12,477 bases of DNA from positions 1 to 12,477 of the forward strand of contig JACDCH010000054.1 of the NCBI GenBank assembly GCA_013694495.1. The letters run 5' to 3'. Of the stretch, positions 12,420 through 12,477 are shown in pieces (the stretch's first letter is position 1; the number at the start of each line of letters is the position of its first letter). The translations under genes were made by a program, and so were the position numbers. The DNA is from Acidimicrobiia bacterium. Lineage in GTDB: Bacteria; Actinomycetota; Acidimicrobiia; Acidimicrobiales; JACDCH01. The notes beneath the pieces were generated by a model. It searched no databases. It worked only from the letters and a program-made list of their open reading frames with translations, and was not told where the DNA came from.

Positions 12420-12477
12420 CGGCCGTGACGATCACCCCGGAGCCGTCGGCCACGGCGGTAGCCGTCGTCGACCGCAT
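12416..12477 (+). CDS. Start of a second importer permease (cut by window edge)
   Basis: Only 20 codons are visible, from a GTG at 12416 that overlaps the previous stop by 4 nt: VTAVTITPEPSATAVAVVDR. There is no motif yet. The assignment rests on context: BMP-type importers carry two related permeases in tandem, and the first has just ended with the same GTGA junction. A short polar N-terminal tail before the first helix is normal for such permeases. Confidence 0.6.
   Translation, partial: MTAVTITPEPSATAVAVVDR

Noticed and set aside
1..12477. Insertion sequences, prophage, toxin-antitoxin or defence cluster
   Set aside because: No transposase, integrase, terminal inverted repeat or defence-gene set was seen. 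The lone HNH-like protein is not enough to call a defence system.

Overview
The window is very GC-rich, with G or C at nearly every third codon position. It carries several genes with GTG starts, promoters that sit directly against start codons, and a BMP-type lipoprotein with a long Thr/Glu/Gly linker. Together these suggest a high-GC actinobacterium, perhaps of the Acidimicrobiia. That placement is inference from style and not from a marker gene.

Layout. 1-508 (-): 5' part of a D-2-hydroxyacid dehydrogenase, cut by the window edge. 565-1002 (+): small HNH-type zinc protein that lacks the usual catalytic His. 1029-2630 (+): protein adenylyltransferase SelO. 2684-3079 (+): GNAT acetyltransferase. 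3238-4131 (+): pyridoxamine-phosphate-oxidase-like flavin-fold protein. 4206-4816: a scar in which a small membrane-protein gene (-) and a TetR regulator gene (+) abut head to head, both apparently missing their 5' ends; the TetR remnant has two further lesions. 4801-5178 (-): VOC/glyoxalase-fold protein. 5159-7495 (-): cytoplasmic DMSO/biotin-sulfoxide-reductase-type molybdoenzyme. 7740-8369 (-): uracil phosphoribosyltransferase. 8491-12477 (+): a BMP-family nucleoside ABC importer operon (lipoprotein, double ATPase, permease, and the first codons of a second permease).

How the genes fit together. The importer and the divergent upp suggest nucleoside or nucleobase salvage: the lipoprotein captures a nucleoside, the ABC complex imports it, and Upp converts released uracil to UMP. 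SelO (redox-linked AMPylation) and the molybdenum S-/N-oxide reductase both fit oxidative-damage handling, but nothing in the sequence ties them into one pathway. The first 4 kb looks like single genes, each with its own promoter, and not a long operon.

The most striking non-coding signal is a TACCGT/TACGTT hexamer 7-8 nt before the start codon of four genes, on both strands. This is the geometry of leaderless mRNAs. I did not find a convincing new multi-gene system; the better leads are the decayed head-to-head locus, the His-less HNH protein, and the altered cysteine pairing in SelO.
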